Source: Siphonodentalium dalli (lineage: Eukaryota; Mollusca; Scaphopoda; Gadilida; Siphonodentaliidae). From it: a stretch of 64,000 bases of DNA. A model generated the notes under the pieces. It did no database searches, had not been told where the DNA came from, and saw nothing but the letters and a program-made list of their open reading frames with translations. The stretch lies in the NCBI GenBank assembly GCA_032622095.1, contig CP136064.1:134113129-134177128 (forward strand), given 5' to 3'. A program made the translations under genes and the position numbers. Below, piece by piece: positions 11,906 through 23,277 of the stretch (position 1 is its first letter; each line of letters opens with the position of its first letter).

Positions 11906-12619
11906 CAAAAACGACACAAATTGTGTCGGTTTATAATGGTAGTTCATTTTGTTTTCACTTTTTTAAAACCAGCGCGTTTTTTTTTCAATCAAAATGTCCA
12001 GACTTTTATCTTTTTTTAAATAACGATACTGTGGTATCAGAGGTTAAATTTTTTCCAACTTTTCCGCTTGACCCACTTTTTCGTCAAACACATGCATGCT
12101 TCTTATGCGCGGACTTTCGCTTTCAATCGTCAATTTATTGAAAATTTTCACATACATACACGTACCGGTACACGTAATCCATTTTAATAGATATTATATT
12201 TTAAAATTGAAAAAATGGGAGTCAGCATATCCCGTCCAATTCCCCAACCTTGCCGCCCCTTATAGTCGCTAAGTTTGGTATCATAATTTCGGAACGGAAC
12301 TATATATACGGTGTTGTATTAGCTTCTGGTTTGGTATATACATAAGTTCGTGTCAGATCTGACCATATAAAACTCTCTCATTATCATCTGGATATGTCAC
12401 AAGTGAATAATTATGATAACGGTCCTGACTGTCCTATTATTATAACGATTCATTATTTCGCTTTAATCAACCGACATGTATTGTAAAGTGTTCTGACTTA
12501 ATGCATGCGATGTGCAATGACGTTGTCGGCTATTCGAAAATTATACCCAAATATGTATTAAAATGCAGACCAATTCACCATTTTGTTGTATATATACAAG
12601 AATACGAGGCACACCAGAA
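11906..12619. other. No feature recognised
   Basis: AT-rich stretch without supported genes or repeat pairs. Confidence 0.5.
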
Positions 12620-12623
12620 TTAA

Positions 12624-13103
12624 AGGTACTCAATCCGAACAGAGGGTCCCCATCTCAACAGATTCCAACAACAACAATCCGATCAGAGGGTCCTATATTA
12701 CTATTTCTTTGGCTTTGGGGGTAAAAAATATTTGATTCGAGTCGAGGAACCCATCAAACAAAGCTCAGAGTTATTAGATATTTATTTTTGAAATTTGTTA
12801 TTTACTCGAGATGAGTACTAAAAATTGCCTTCAACTGCCGTAATCTGCTCGGGATGTGTACACCAAAATCTATTCAAACAGACAAGGATGGATAACTCTA
12901 AAATCAAGTGGTAATAATAACGCAATTTTGACTGAGTTCTGGGCCAGAAAGTATTCCCGATAATGAAAAATAATAGATTTCTAAAATCGATATCTAACAA
13001 ATCTGAGCTTTGATGGGTGACTTCCTCGACTCGAATCAAATATTTTTGACCCCCGAAGCCATTGAAATGGTAATTGAGAGGAGTTTTATCGGATTGAGTA
13101 CCT
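12624..13103 (+). mobile_element. TTAA MITE family A, copy 1
   Basis: The element begins AGGTACTCAATCCG and ends CGGATTGAGTACCT, with TTAA directly outside both ends (12620-12623, 13104-13107). The outer ~80-100 bp form imperfect inverted arms ('caaatattttt..cccc' against 'gggg..aaaaatatttg', each with a 'gattcgagtcgagga' block). TTAA duplication is known for piggyBac and Kolobok transposons. Which of the two mobilised this family cannot be told from the MITE. It is the most diverged of the four copies. Confidence 0.85.
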
Positions 13104-13107
13104 TTAA

Positions 13108-14258
13108 GCAAATGGTGTATGAAATGTGCAGGTGTAGTTACAATGCACATGTCATCCCCAATACTTAAATGTCATGACAATATAATAAATTAGTATTTAA
13201 AAAACCCCAACTTGTTCATTACTTCGCCATATAGGCAAGGGGAAGCAGCGTTCCTGAATTATACACAATTTCACTGTTGTTGCGAAATGTCAGTCAATAT
13301 ATGGATTTGTGTTTGTCGTATGAAGAAATGTACTTCGACCATCTCGTAAGGGATGGGAGCCTTCCATTTCTACGGATGGATGACCCGCCGATAAGAGTGG
13401 TCCGCAATAGCCCCGGGTTATTAAAAAAAATGAAGAAATGTAATGAAGAATGTTAAAATACGCACATGTGTATATTAACACAAGATTGTCCAGAATAAAA
13501 ATCTATCCAGTTGGTACATGAATTCTACAGGTACCCCCGTTTCAATGCGCGGGAAAATCATTACCCTGATGAGCATCAACACTCAGCAACCATATACTGC
13601 TCCCCGGGGACAGGGGAGGTATTTAAACACAATGTGGCTGGCATACTGACAATATTTTTCACTGCTAATAATCAGGTACCCTTTTCAACGCGTTCATATG
13701 GGTGGTGCGAAACGAGCGACCTTGCTTAAGGGTCGCAACTTGGCGCAACATATGAACAGCGTACAATCCGACAATTGTGAATTCGTCAATAGCCACCATT
13801 TGAAGGGGGGATCACTGTCCAAAAAATATCGAGGTAACCCGTTTATAACCGACCACAAATTGGGCGTAAGTATAGTATCTGGCGTCAAAATTAACGCTAA
13901 CATTTTGCTAAATTTCAGATTTTGTTGCGAAATTGCAGACTGTGTGTGTTCATGCGTAGCCCATTTTGGTGTAAATTCGTCGATAGCCACCATAGGGTGA
14001 AATCACTGTCAAATAGTACATGGGATGCCATTATCACATTATCACATCACCAGAATCCTGCAATCCCATCGGGATACCGATAAGGGTGAGATTTTGGGTA
14101 TACAATTCTATCTAAATTTGCAATAGCATAGCTGATCTCACACAATCATGAATTCGGCAACATGCTAGTGTCCTTTATAGAAATTCAGACTCTACTTACG
14201 CCCAATTTTTGGCTGGGTATAATTGGCTATCTGATACTTTTTTGACAGCAATTTTACC
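13108..14258. repeat. Mostly unannotated; small hairpin and ~190-bp spaced direct repeat
   Basis: A hairpin at about 13691-13757 pairs 'cgttcatatg' with 'catatgaacagcg' and 'gcgaccttgc' with 'gggtcgc'. The phrase 'aattcgtc(a/g)atagccaccat' occurs at 13780-13800 and 13973-13993, each followed by a 'atcactgtc' block. Nothing else is supported. Confidence 0.45.
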
Positions 14259-17200
14259 CAGAGCCGTAATTTCGCTATAATCCGGATTGAGAATCCAAAG
14301 CCGATTACGGGGGGCGGAGCTAATTTCGGATTCTAGGTCAGATTTTGAAATCCACGTGGTCTCCGAAACTCTCCCCCAGCGTCAAACATGGCTCATGTAT
14401 TTGACACAAGTATCATTTGTATCTTATATTTATAAAGTGCATGTTTGTTGTGAAAGTCATGCTGTTCTTCTATGTGTGTATACACGGCACATAATTTGCT
14501 GCCAATCCGACTTAATCGCATCTTTTTTTCAAGTTAAAGTGTGTTTATTGATGATGGCAAGCATATCTAAACATGACAGCTCTAGGCCTCCTGAATCAAA
14601 TTCCGAAGATGTTGTGAAGAACACACGGAACTTGTCAGTTGAACAGGGACGTGACGACAGGGGTTGATTGGGTGTCTCGACCCCCACCCCGAACTTTGGT
14701 ACAATTTGCTAAGCTGTGCAGTCATTCATACGTGAGGAAAATCAGGATTATTTTGACTAACTGTTTCAAATAATGATACGTACAAGCCAACAAACGCAAC
14801 AAACAAACCCGATTTTAAATAAATACATATACAAACTTATGACTAACTCGAGAGAGGGGGTGTCCAGTGATCTGTATATATGTTCAACTTGTTTTGGTAG
14901 TCATGTTGCTTTGCCATTACTAATTATTTATTTTTTCAGTGTAATAACATATGGGAGAGGGGGTACCCTTAAGTGAGTCAGTACTTGTCCCCCAATTCCT
15001 TTGTATGTATAAACAAATGTATGTGTTATATATCATGTGTTATCTAAATTTGACATATATTTGAAATAAATATATCTAAACTAAACTTTGGTACATTCCA
15101 GCAGTCGGAAATTTCATGCATGAGACAACATTAGTTGGACATTAATTTGACACCATATATAGGTTGGCATTGTTCTCATTGTTTGATTTTTTTTCAACCA
15201 GTAAAAGTTGGTAATTTTCCAATCTTAGTGTTTGTCAGATTGGATATTTCCAAGGAGAGCAAATTGAATTCTGCGAACCTGTGAGATTGATGTTTGGTTC
15301 AATGGGGGGGGGGGGGGGGTGCAGTTGGCCGGAAATTTGAGGAAACTTCTATCCACGTCCCTAGAACATGTGTCTGTTGTCTATACAGAGACTATTGCGC
15401 AAAACGACTGCATTTAACGAAACAAAACATGTTAAAATTGCTATAACTTTAAGACTAGATGATAGTACATACGTGTATCTGATAATCCATCGATACCATA
15501 TAATCCTACTATTTCTTGAATAAGAAGAAACATTATAATAACGAACACAACAGAAGACATATCCATGCAGGTTCATATGAATTCGGTCAATGGTGACGTA
15601 TCCGCCGAATTCGAAATCGACATGCGTTCGGGCGGTATTTTAAGGATGGAATTATGAAATGGACATATGAAAGTGACAATCAACAATGATTTGCCATCAA
15701 CCGAAGTGCTCCCCCAGCGTTACTATCAATAGCGTTATTATTTGGCTAATTTCAGTAATATTCTCCAGTTTACATTCAATAAAACAAATTTGTCTCCGCA
15801 TTTAAAATTCTTTGATATAGATCGTTTATATTCTGCAATAATTTGTACACAAGAGACGGATTCTTATGTTTTATTGTGTTTTTAAACTCTGAGGTGGCGG
15901 AATCTCGGTTTGTTTACATTACGAACATTTGAGTCCGTAATCGGAATCCGAATCCAAATCGGATTACCACGAAATTAGGATTACGGTCTGTTCGTTTACT
16001 GATTCTGCAAATTTGTGGTCTGTTCTTTTGCCGAACCAAGTCGTACGGGGACCAATCTGTAATCTGGATCCAGAATCTGAAACGGATTTTAGCGAAATAA
16101 CGCCTCAGAGGCGTTATTTCGCTAAAATCCGATTTGGATTCTGGATTCAGATTACAGATTTGTCCCGTACGACTTGGTTCGGCAAAAGAACAGACCACAA
16201 ATTTCCAGAATCAGTAAACGAACAGACCGTAATCCTAATTTCGTGGGAATCCGATAGGGATTCGGATTCCGATTACGGACTCAAAATGTTCGTAATGTAA
16301 ACAAACCGAGATTTCGCCACCTCAGAGTTTAAAAACACAATAAAACATAAGAATCCGTCTCTTGTGTACAAATTATTGCAGAATATAAACGATCTATATC
16401 AAAGAATTTTAAATGCGGAGACAAATTTGTTTTATTGAATGTAAACTGGGAGAATATTACTGAAATTAGCCAAATAATAACGCTATTGATAGTAACGCTG
16501 GGGGAGCACTTCGGTTGATGGCGAAGAAATTGCAATTCATTGTTGATTGTCACTTTCATATGTCCATTTCATAATTCCATCCTTAAAATACCGCCCGAAC
16601 GCATGTCGATTTCGAATTCGGCGGATACGTCACCATTGACCGAGTTCATATGCACCTGCATGGATATGTCTTCTGCTGTGTTCGTTATTATAATGTTCTT
16701 CTTATTCAAGAAATAGTAGGATTATATGGTATCGATGGATTATCAGATACACGTATGTACTATCATCTAGTCTTAATGTTATAGCAATTTCATGTTTAAC
16801 ATGTTTTGTTTCGTTAAATGCAGTCGTTTTGCACAATAGTCTCTGTATAGACAACAGACACATGTTCTAGGGACGTGGCTAGAAGTTTCCTCAAATTACG
16901 GCCAACTGCACCCCCCCCCCCCTTGAACCAAACATCAATCTCACAGGTTCGCAGAATTCAATTTGCTCCCCTTGGAAATATCCAATCTGACAAACACTAA
17001 GATTGGAAAATTACCAACTTTTACTGGTTGAAAAAAATCAAACAATGAGAACAATGCCAACCTATATATGGTGTCAAATTAATGTCCAACTAATGTTGTG
17101 TCATGCATGAAATTTCCGACTGCTGGAATGTACCAAAGTTTAGTTTAGATATATTTATTTCAAATATATGTCAAATTTAGATAACACATGATATATAACA

Positions 17201-17906
17201 CATACATTTGTTTATACATACAAAGGAATTGGGGGACAAGTACTGACTCACTTAAGGGTACCCCCTCTCCCAAATGTTATTACACTGAAAAAATAAATAA
17301 TTAGTAATGGCAAAGCAACGTACATGACTACCATATGTATTTATTTAAAATCGGGTTTGTTTGTTTGTTGCGTTTGTTGGCTTGTACGTATCATTATTTG
17401 AAACAGTTAGTCAAAATAATCCTGATTTTCCTCACGTATGAATGACTGCACAGCTTAGCAAATTGTACCAAAAATCGGGGTGGGGGTCGAGACACACAAG
17501 CAACCCCTGTCGTCACGTCCCTGTTCAACTGACAAGTTTCGTGTGTTCTTCACAACATCTTTGGAATTTGATTCAGGAGGCCTAGAGCTGTCATGTTTAG
17601 ATATGCTTGCCAACATCAATAAACACACTTTAACTTGAAAAAAAAGATGCGATTAAGTCGGATTGGCAGCAAATTATGTGCCGTGTATATACACATAGAC
17701 GAAAAGCATGATTTCACAACAAACATGCACTTTATAAATATAAGATACAAATGATACTTTTGTCAAATACATGAGCCATGTTTGACGCTGGGAGAGATTT
17801 TCGGAGACCACGTGGATTTCAAAATCTGACCTAGAATCCGAAATTAGCTCCGCCCCCCGTAATCGGCTTTGGATTCTCAATCCGGATTTTAGCGAAATTA
17901 CGGCTC
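14259..17906. mobile_element. Foldback element 1: two inverted ~1.8-kb units
   Basis: A forward unit (14259-16106) is followed by its reverse complement (16108-17906), centred on base 16107 in 'aacgcctcagaggcgtt'. Both outer ends carry 'cgtaatttcgct(a/t)taatcc'-type sequence, and the inner ends carry the closely related 'cgttatttcgctaaaatcc'. Each unit contains a hAT-like sub-element (about 14644-15362, mirrored at 16866-17523). ORFs up to 126 codons occur but repeat with frame breaks between copies and show no known domain. No transposase is present. Confidence 0.8.
14644..15362. mobile_element. hAT-like sub-element inside the foldback unit
   Basis: The ends AGGGACGTGACG..AGGGG (left) and CCACGTCCCT (right) match those of the 1388-2450 hAT-type MITE. 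The interior also shares poly-G/C and 'ggaaattt' / 'aatttccaa' motifs. Mirrored or partial copies lie at about 16866-17523, 18289-18934 and 19376-20074. An 8-bp target duplication is not evident. Confidence 0.5.
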
Positions 17907-20470
17907 AGAGTCGTAATTTCGCTAAAATCCGGATTGAGAATCCGAAGCCGATTGCGGGGGCGGGGCTAATTCCCGATTATAGGTCAGATTTTGAAATCCA
18001 CGTGGTCTCCGAAACTCTCTCCCAGCGTCAAACATGGCCTATGTATTTGACACAAGTATCATTTGTATCTTATATTTATAAAGTGCATGTTTGTTGTGAA
18101 AGTCATGCTTTTCTTCTATGTGTATGTACACGGCACATAATTTGCTGCCAATCCGACTTAATCGCTTTTTTTTTCAAGTTAAAGTGTGTTTATTGATGAT
18201 GGCAAGCATATCTAAACATGACAGCTCTAGGCCTCCTGAATCAATTTCCGAAGATGTTGTGAAGAACACACGAAACTTGTCAGTTGAACAGGGACGTGAC
18301 GACAGGGGTTGATTTCGTGTCTCGACCCCCACCCCGAACTTTGGTACAATTTGCTAAGCTGTGCAGTCATTCATACGTGAGGAAAATCAGGATTATTTTG
18401 ACTAACTGTTTCAAATAATGATACGTACAAGCCAACAAACGCAACAAACAAACCCGATTTTAAATACATATCAAACTTACACGTATGACTAACTCGGGAG
18501 AGAGGGTGTCCAGTGATCCATATATATGTTCAACTTGTTTTGGTAGTCATGTTGCTTTGCCATTACTAATTATTTATTTTTTCAGTGTAATAACATATGG
18601 GAGAGGGGGTACCCTTAAGTGAGTCAGTACTTGTCCCCCAATTCCTTTGTATGTATAAACAAATGTATGTGTTATATATCATGTGTTATCTAAATTTGAC
18701 ATATATTTGAAATAAATATATCTAAACTAAACTTTGGTACATTCCAACAGTCGGAAATTTCATGCATGACACAACATTAGTTGAACATTAATTTGACACC
18801 ATATATAGGATGGCATTGTTCTCATTGTTTGATTTTTTTCAACCAGTAAAAGTTTGTAATTTTCCAATCTTAGTGTTTGTCAGATTGGATATTTCCAAGG
18901 GGAGCAAATTGAATTCTGCGAACCTGTGAGATTGTTTTATTGAATGTAAACTGGGAGAATATTACTGAAATTAGCCAAATAATAACGCTATTGATAGTAA
19001 CGCTGGGGGAGCACTTCGGTTGATGGCGAAGCAATTGCAAATCATTGTTGATTGTCACTTTCATATGTCCATTTCATAATTCCATCCTTAAAATACCACC
19101 CGAACGCATGTCGATTTCGAACTCGGCGGATACGTCACCATTGACCGAATTCATATATGAACCTGCATGGATATGTCTTCTGCTGTGTTCGTTATTATGT
19201 TTCTTCTTATTCAAGAAATAGTAGGATTATATGGTATCGATGGATTATCAGATACACGTATGTACTATCATCTAGTCTTAAAGTTATAGCAATTTCATGT
19301 TTAACATGTTTTGTTTCGTTAAATGCAGTCGTTCTGCACAATAGTCTCTGTATAGACAACAGACACATGTTCTAGGGACGTGGCTAGAAGTTTCCTCAAA
19401 TTTCTGGCCAACTGCACCCCCCCCCCCCCATTGAACCAAACATCAATCTCACAGGTTCGCAGAATTCAATTTGCTCCCCTTGGAAATTTCCAATCTGACA
19501 AACTAGATTGGAAAATTACCAACTTTTACTGGTTGAAAAAAATCAAACAATGAGAACAATGCCAACCTATATATGGTGTCAAATTAATGTTCAACTAATG
19601 TTGTGTCATGCATGAAATTTCCGACTGCTGGAATGTACCAAAGTTAGGTTTAGATATATTTATTTCAAATATATGTCAAATTTAGATAACACATGATATA
19701 TAACACATACATTTGTTTATACATACAAAGGAATTGGGGGACAAGTACTGACTCACTTAAGGGTACCCCCTCTCCCATATATGTTATTACACTGAACAAA
19801 TATATAATTAGCAACATGACTACCAAAACAAGTTGAACATATATACAGATCACTGGACACCCCCTCTCCCGAGTTAGTCATAAGTTTGTATATGTATTTA
19901 TTTAAAATCGGGTTTGTTTGTTGCGTTTGTTGGCTTGTACGTATCATTATTTGAAACAGTTAGTCAAAATAATCCTGATTTTCCTCACGTATGAATGACT
20001 GCACAGCTTAGCAAATTGTACCAAAGTTCGGGGTGGGGGTCGAGACACGAAATCAACCCCTGTCGTCACGTCCCTGTTCAACTGACAAGTTTCGTGTGTT
20101 CTTCACAACATCTTCGGAATTTGATTCAGGAGGCCTAGAGCTGTCATGTTTAGATATGCTTGCCATCATCAATAAACACACTTTAACTTGAAAAAAAAGA
20201 TGCGATTAAGTCGGATTGGCAGCAAATTATGTGCCGTGTATATACACATAGAAGAAAAGCATGACTTTCACAACAAACATGAACTTTATAAATATAAGAT
20301 ACAAATGATACTTGTGTCAAATACATGAGTCATGTTTGACGCTGGGAGAACATTAAACATAGTTTCGGAGACCACGTGGATTTCAAAATCTGACCTAGAA
20401 TCGGGAATTAGCCCCGCCCCCGTAATCGGCTTCGGATTCTCAATCCGGATTTTAGCGAAATTACTACTCT
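17907..20470. mobile_element. Foldback element 2, hairpin tip deleted
   Basis: This is a second tandem copy of the same palindromic element. The forward unit is 17907-18934 and the reverse unit 18935-20470. The forward unit stops at the equivalent of ~15293, and the reverse unit starts at the equivalent of ~16431. The central palindrome present in element 1 is therefore missing, and the join shows 'ttg' microhomology. The outer junctions with element 1 (17907) and with the next fragment (20470) keep the CTCAGAG-like centre. Confidence 0.75.
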
Positions 20471-20583
20471 GAGTCGTTATTTCGTGGGAATCCGGATTCA
20501 GATTCCGAATCCGATTACGGGGGCGGGGCTAATTCCCGATTCTAGGTCAGATTTTGAAATCCACGTGGTGTCCGATACTATGT
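20471..20583 (+). mobile_element. Foldback element 3, truncated start
   Basis: A third forward unit begins after the palindromic centre at 20470 and runs through 'ccgattctaggtcagatttt' to 'actatgt'. A family A MITE then interrupts it at TTAA. Beyond the MITE only 'tgtt' (21061-21064) of the unit remains before satellite-like sequence. Confidence 0.7.
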
Positions 20584-20587
20584 TTAA

Positions 20588-21056
20588 AGGTACTCAACCC
20601 GATAAAACTCCTCTCAATTACTATTTCAATGGCTTCGGGGGTCAAAAATATTTGATTCGAGTCGAGGAAGTCACCCATCAAAGCTCAGATTTGTTAGATA
20701 TCGATTTTAGAAATCTATTATTTTTCATTATCGGGAATACTATCTGGCCCAGAACTCAGTCAAAATTGCATTAAAATTACCACTTGATTTTAGAGTTATC
20801 CATCCTTGTCTGTTTGAATAGATTTAGAGAACACATCCAGAGCAGATTACGGCAGTTAGCAGTACTCATCTCGAGTTTATAACAAATTTCAAAAATCAAT
20901 ATCTAATAACTCTGAGCTTTGTTTGATGGGTTCCTCGACTCGAATCAAATATTTTTTACCCCCAAAGCCAAAGAAATAGTAATATAGGACCCTCCGATCG
21001 GATTGTTGTTGTTGGAATCTGTTGAGATGGGGACCCTCTTTACGGGTTGAGTACCT
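20588..21056 (-). mobile_element. TTAA MITE family A, copy 2
   Basis: The ends are AGGTACTCAACCCG and CGGGTTGAGTACCT, with TTAA outside both (20584-20587, 21057-21060). It lies in reverse orientation relative to copy 1. It is inserted in foldback fragment 3; the uninterrupted target survives in inverted form at 20349-20360 (aacattaaacat). Confidence 0.9.
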
Positions 21057-21063
21057 TTAATGT

Positions 21064-21230
21064 TAATTTTGGGTCATTTGCCACATTTTCCCAAAAAAAT
21101 CGGACCGAGCACAGGTTCGACACTTTTTCGGACCACTTTTACGAACTCGACCCAAATCTTTTTCGGCCCAAAAGGTTCCGCCCAGCTGGCCACTTGAGAA
21201 TTTGGGGCCATTTGCCACACTTTCCGATAT
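21064..21230 (-). repeat. Inverted fragment of the 392-bp minisatellite
   Basis: Reverse-complement phrases of the 10.8-11.5 kb satellite appear in order: 'gggtcatttgccacattttc', 'atcggaccgagcacaggttc', 'ggaccacttttacgaactcg', 'cgcccagctggccac'. Confidence 0.8.
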
Positions 21231-21301
21231 TTTGCGAATAAGGAATAAGTAACAAAATTCACGTTGCTCTACATTTTCTCTAAATCGGTGTCAGCAATTA
21301 A

Positions 21302-21795
21302 AGGCACGTGAGGCCTTAGTTGTCGAAAATATTTATATTTGTTCCAATCACCGAAAACAGAAAAACATTAAAACGCATACAGTTTCGTTCATATATACCA
21401 TGACCATCGCGTAAACAGCATGTTATCATAAAGATTTGCTATATTTTACCTAATCAAGAGCCTGATTGTGTTACAGAAGACAGCACAATGCTGCTGGCTA
21501 ATCACCCACACATGGCATAAACGCTCTTTATTCGTTCCATATCAGGAATTCACCAACAAAGAACGCTCTTTATATTTACCATCATAATATAAACAAACAC
21601 CAGAAAAGTAACTTTTTATGCTCTTGTTTACATAACAATGGTCAAATATATGACAATAACATACTGTTTATGCGATATTTCTTATTTTTATACGGACAAA
21701 GTCTATCTACATTTTGTTGTTCCTCTTGTTTGTGGCGGTTTTTGACGGGTGGAAATATTTTCACAGGATACCCACAGCCAAGGCCAACCGTACCT
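21302..21795 (+). mobile_element. TTAA MITE family B, copy 1
   Basis: The element runs from AGGCACGTGAGGCC to GGCCAACCGTACCT with TTAA outside both ends (21298-21301, 21796-21799). A second copy with closely similar sequence lies at 30529-31038, and a third starts at 63973. Internal 'aacgctctttat' blocks recur. It is non-coding. The AGG..CCT termini resemble families A and C although the interiors differ. Confidence 0.85.
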
Positions 21796-21960
21796 TTAAG
21801 CTAATACATGACATGTATTTCAACATGTCCCATACAAAGACATGTATCGATTTGATTCATGAAAGAACTATCAGATTCATTGCAATGCGGATATATACAC
21901 GTGTATATATATACGTATTAACGCCTCGTATACCGTAACAATTTAGGCGGCCCACACTCG

Positions 21961-22107
21961 AAGACGGAATCAACGCAGATGACAATAAACATCTCGCCAA
22001 CGAGAAGCGCCGCATTCGGCGATTCGTCTTTCACCGCTAGGGGAAAGTACTTTAACTCTAATTCCCTCCGGCCAAACGACTTAAAGAATATTGTTATACA
22101 AACATAA
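21961..22107 (+). pseudogene. Possible LINE C-terminal fragment
   Basis: One open frame reads through RSAAFGDSSFTARGKYFNS and ends at TAA 22105-22107. The pattern (R-S-x3-G-x2-S-F-x8-N-S) resembles the region after the reverse transcriptase in several non-LTR retrotransposons. The fragment is under 50 codons and without neighbours from the same element, so the call is weak. Confidence 0.25.
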
Positions 22108-22562
22108 TATTAGGATGCTGGTCCCTATGACCCCTAAATCGAAACAGATTAGTTCATATAAAAGTAAGTAGCCCTCAATAAAATGGTTTCACACATTACA
22201 ATGTTTTACAAGTAGCTTAGACACTACTTGTTAAAATAACAATAACAACCATGCAGCACCTAATTAACAAACCGGCGGTCGACTCGGCCGTCTACGACCG
22301 CAACCATCAGTGTGCTGCAGAACGAAAAATATCTATAAAAGTTGAAATATAAGGCTTACAAATTATCTTTTAAATTTCTTTTATTGGTAATTGACATAGC
22401 TTGTCATAAACCAAAAATCAACATTATTGACATAATTCTGTAAAGGACAATAAACGAAATTGAAATTCCCAACTACACCATTTACCGGAATCGGCCTCCT
22501 GGTCGCGCGTTTCGACTTTTAAATAAACCGGAAAAAAACAATTTTCTATTTATAAAACCCCC
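22108..22562. other. No feature recognised
   Basis: AT-rich stretch with no supported gene or repeat pair. Confidence 0.5.
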
Positions 22563-22569
22563 ATCGGAC

Positions 22570-23131
22570 CAGGGGGGGGGGGGGGGGTGGGGGTCGGAAA
22601 AAAAAATTCAGGCACGTATGGCATTTTTCCCCTTTCGATCATTTTTTGTACCCACCCACCCCCACCGCCAATTTTTTTTCCGTTTTCGGCAGTTTTTTCC
22701 GACAATTTTTTGACACCCACCCCCCCCCTTTTAACACTAAAACAGAGATTTGCGGGGGAAAATTCACTGTAAACAGCTGTATATGAATTTCTGTGCATAC
22801 TATTTATCATGGATGTTAACATGGACATGTAAATAGGAATGAGTCATTTTGAGGTCATTCGGCCAAAAAAACATGGCTGCCAGCGGCCATCTTGGATTTC
22901 AAAATTTGCAACAAAATACAAGACGATAACTGCCTGCAGTCAGTTTACAGTTAGAATTACATTATTTCTCTCATTCAAAGTGGTTTTGAAGCCCAACTCA
23001 TTGCCAAAACACTAAAAAACAAGCAGGAATATATTTTTTTAGTTGCTGAAAAAATTGCTTGTTGGTGGCTTTGACCACCCACCCACCCCGGCATACGTGC
23101 CGGAATTTTTTTTTTCACCCCCCCCCCCCTG
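22570..23131. mobile_element. hAT-like poly-G MITE with 7-8 bp target duplication
   Basis: The left end is CAGGGGGG followed by a long G run and 'gaaaaaaaaattcaggcacg'. The right end mirrors it ('cgtgccggaatttttttttt', C run, CCCCCTG). The direct repeat atcggac(c) flanks it at 22563-22570 and 23132-23139. CAGGG ends and a 7-8 bp duplication fit the hAT superfamily. The interior contains a 'ggtcattcggcc..ggctgccagcggccatcttg' block also seen repeatedly at 32.9-34.0 kb. Confidence 0.7.
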
Positions 23132-23277
23132 ATCGGACCAGATGTTTCTAATATTTGTAGAACAGTATACACGCGGGCGTACTAATTATATGTCAGAACA
23201 CCGGTTTCAGGAATTGGAAATGGACTTGAATCAACATACCATATCATAAAGAAATAATACCGTATAGTTGCAAAACG

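Noticed and set aside
14287-14667. 126-codon ORF in the foldback unit
   Set aside because: Frame is broken differently in the other units and no known motif is present.
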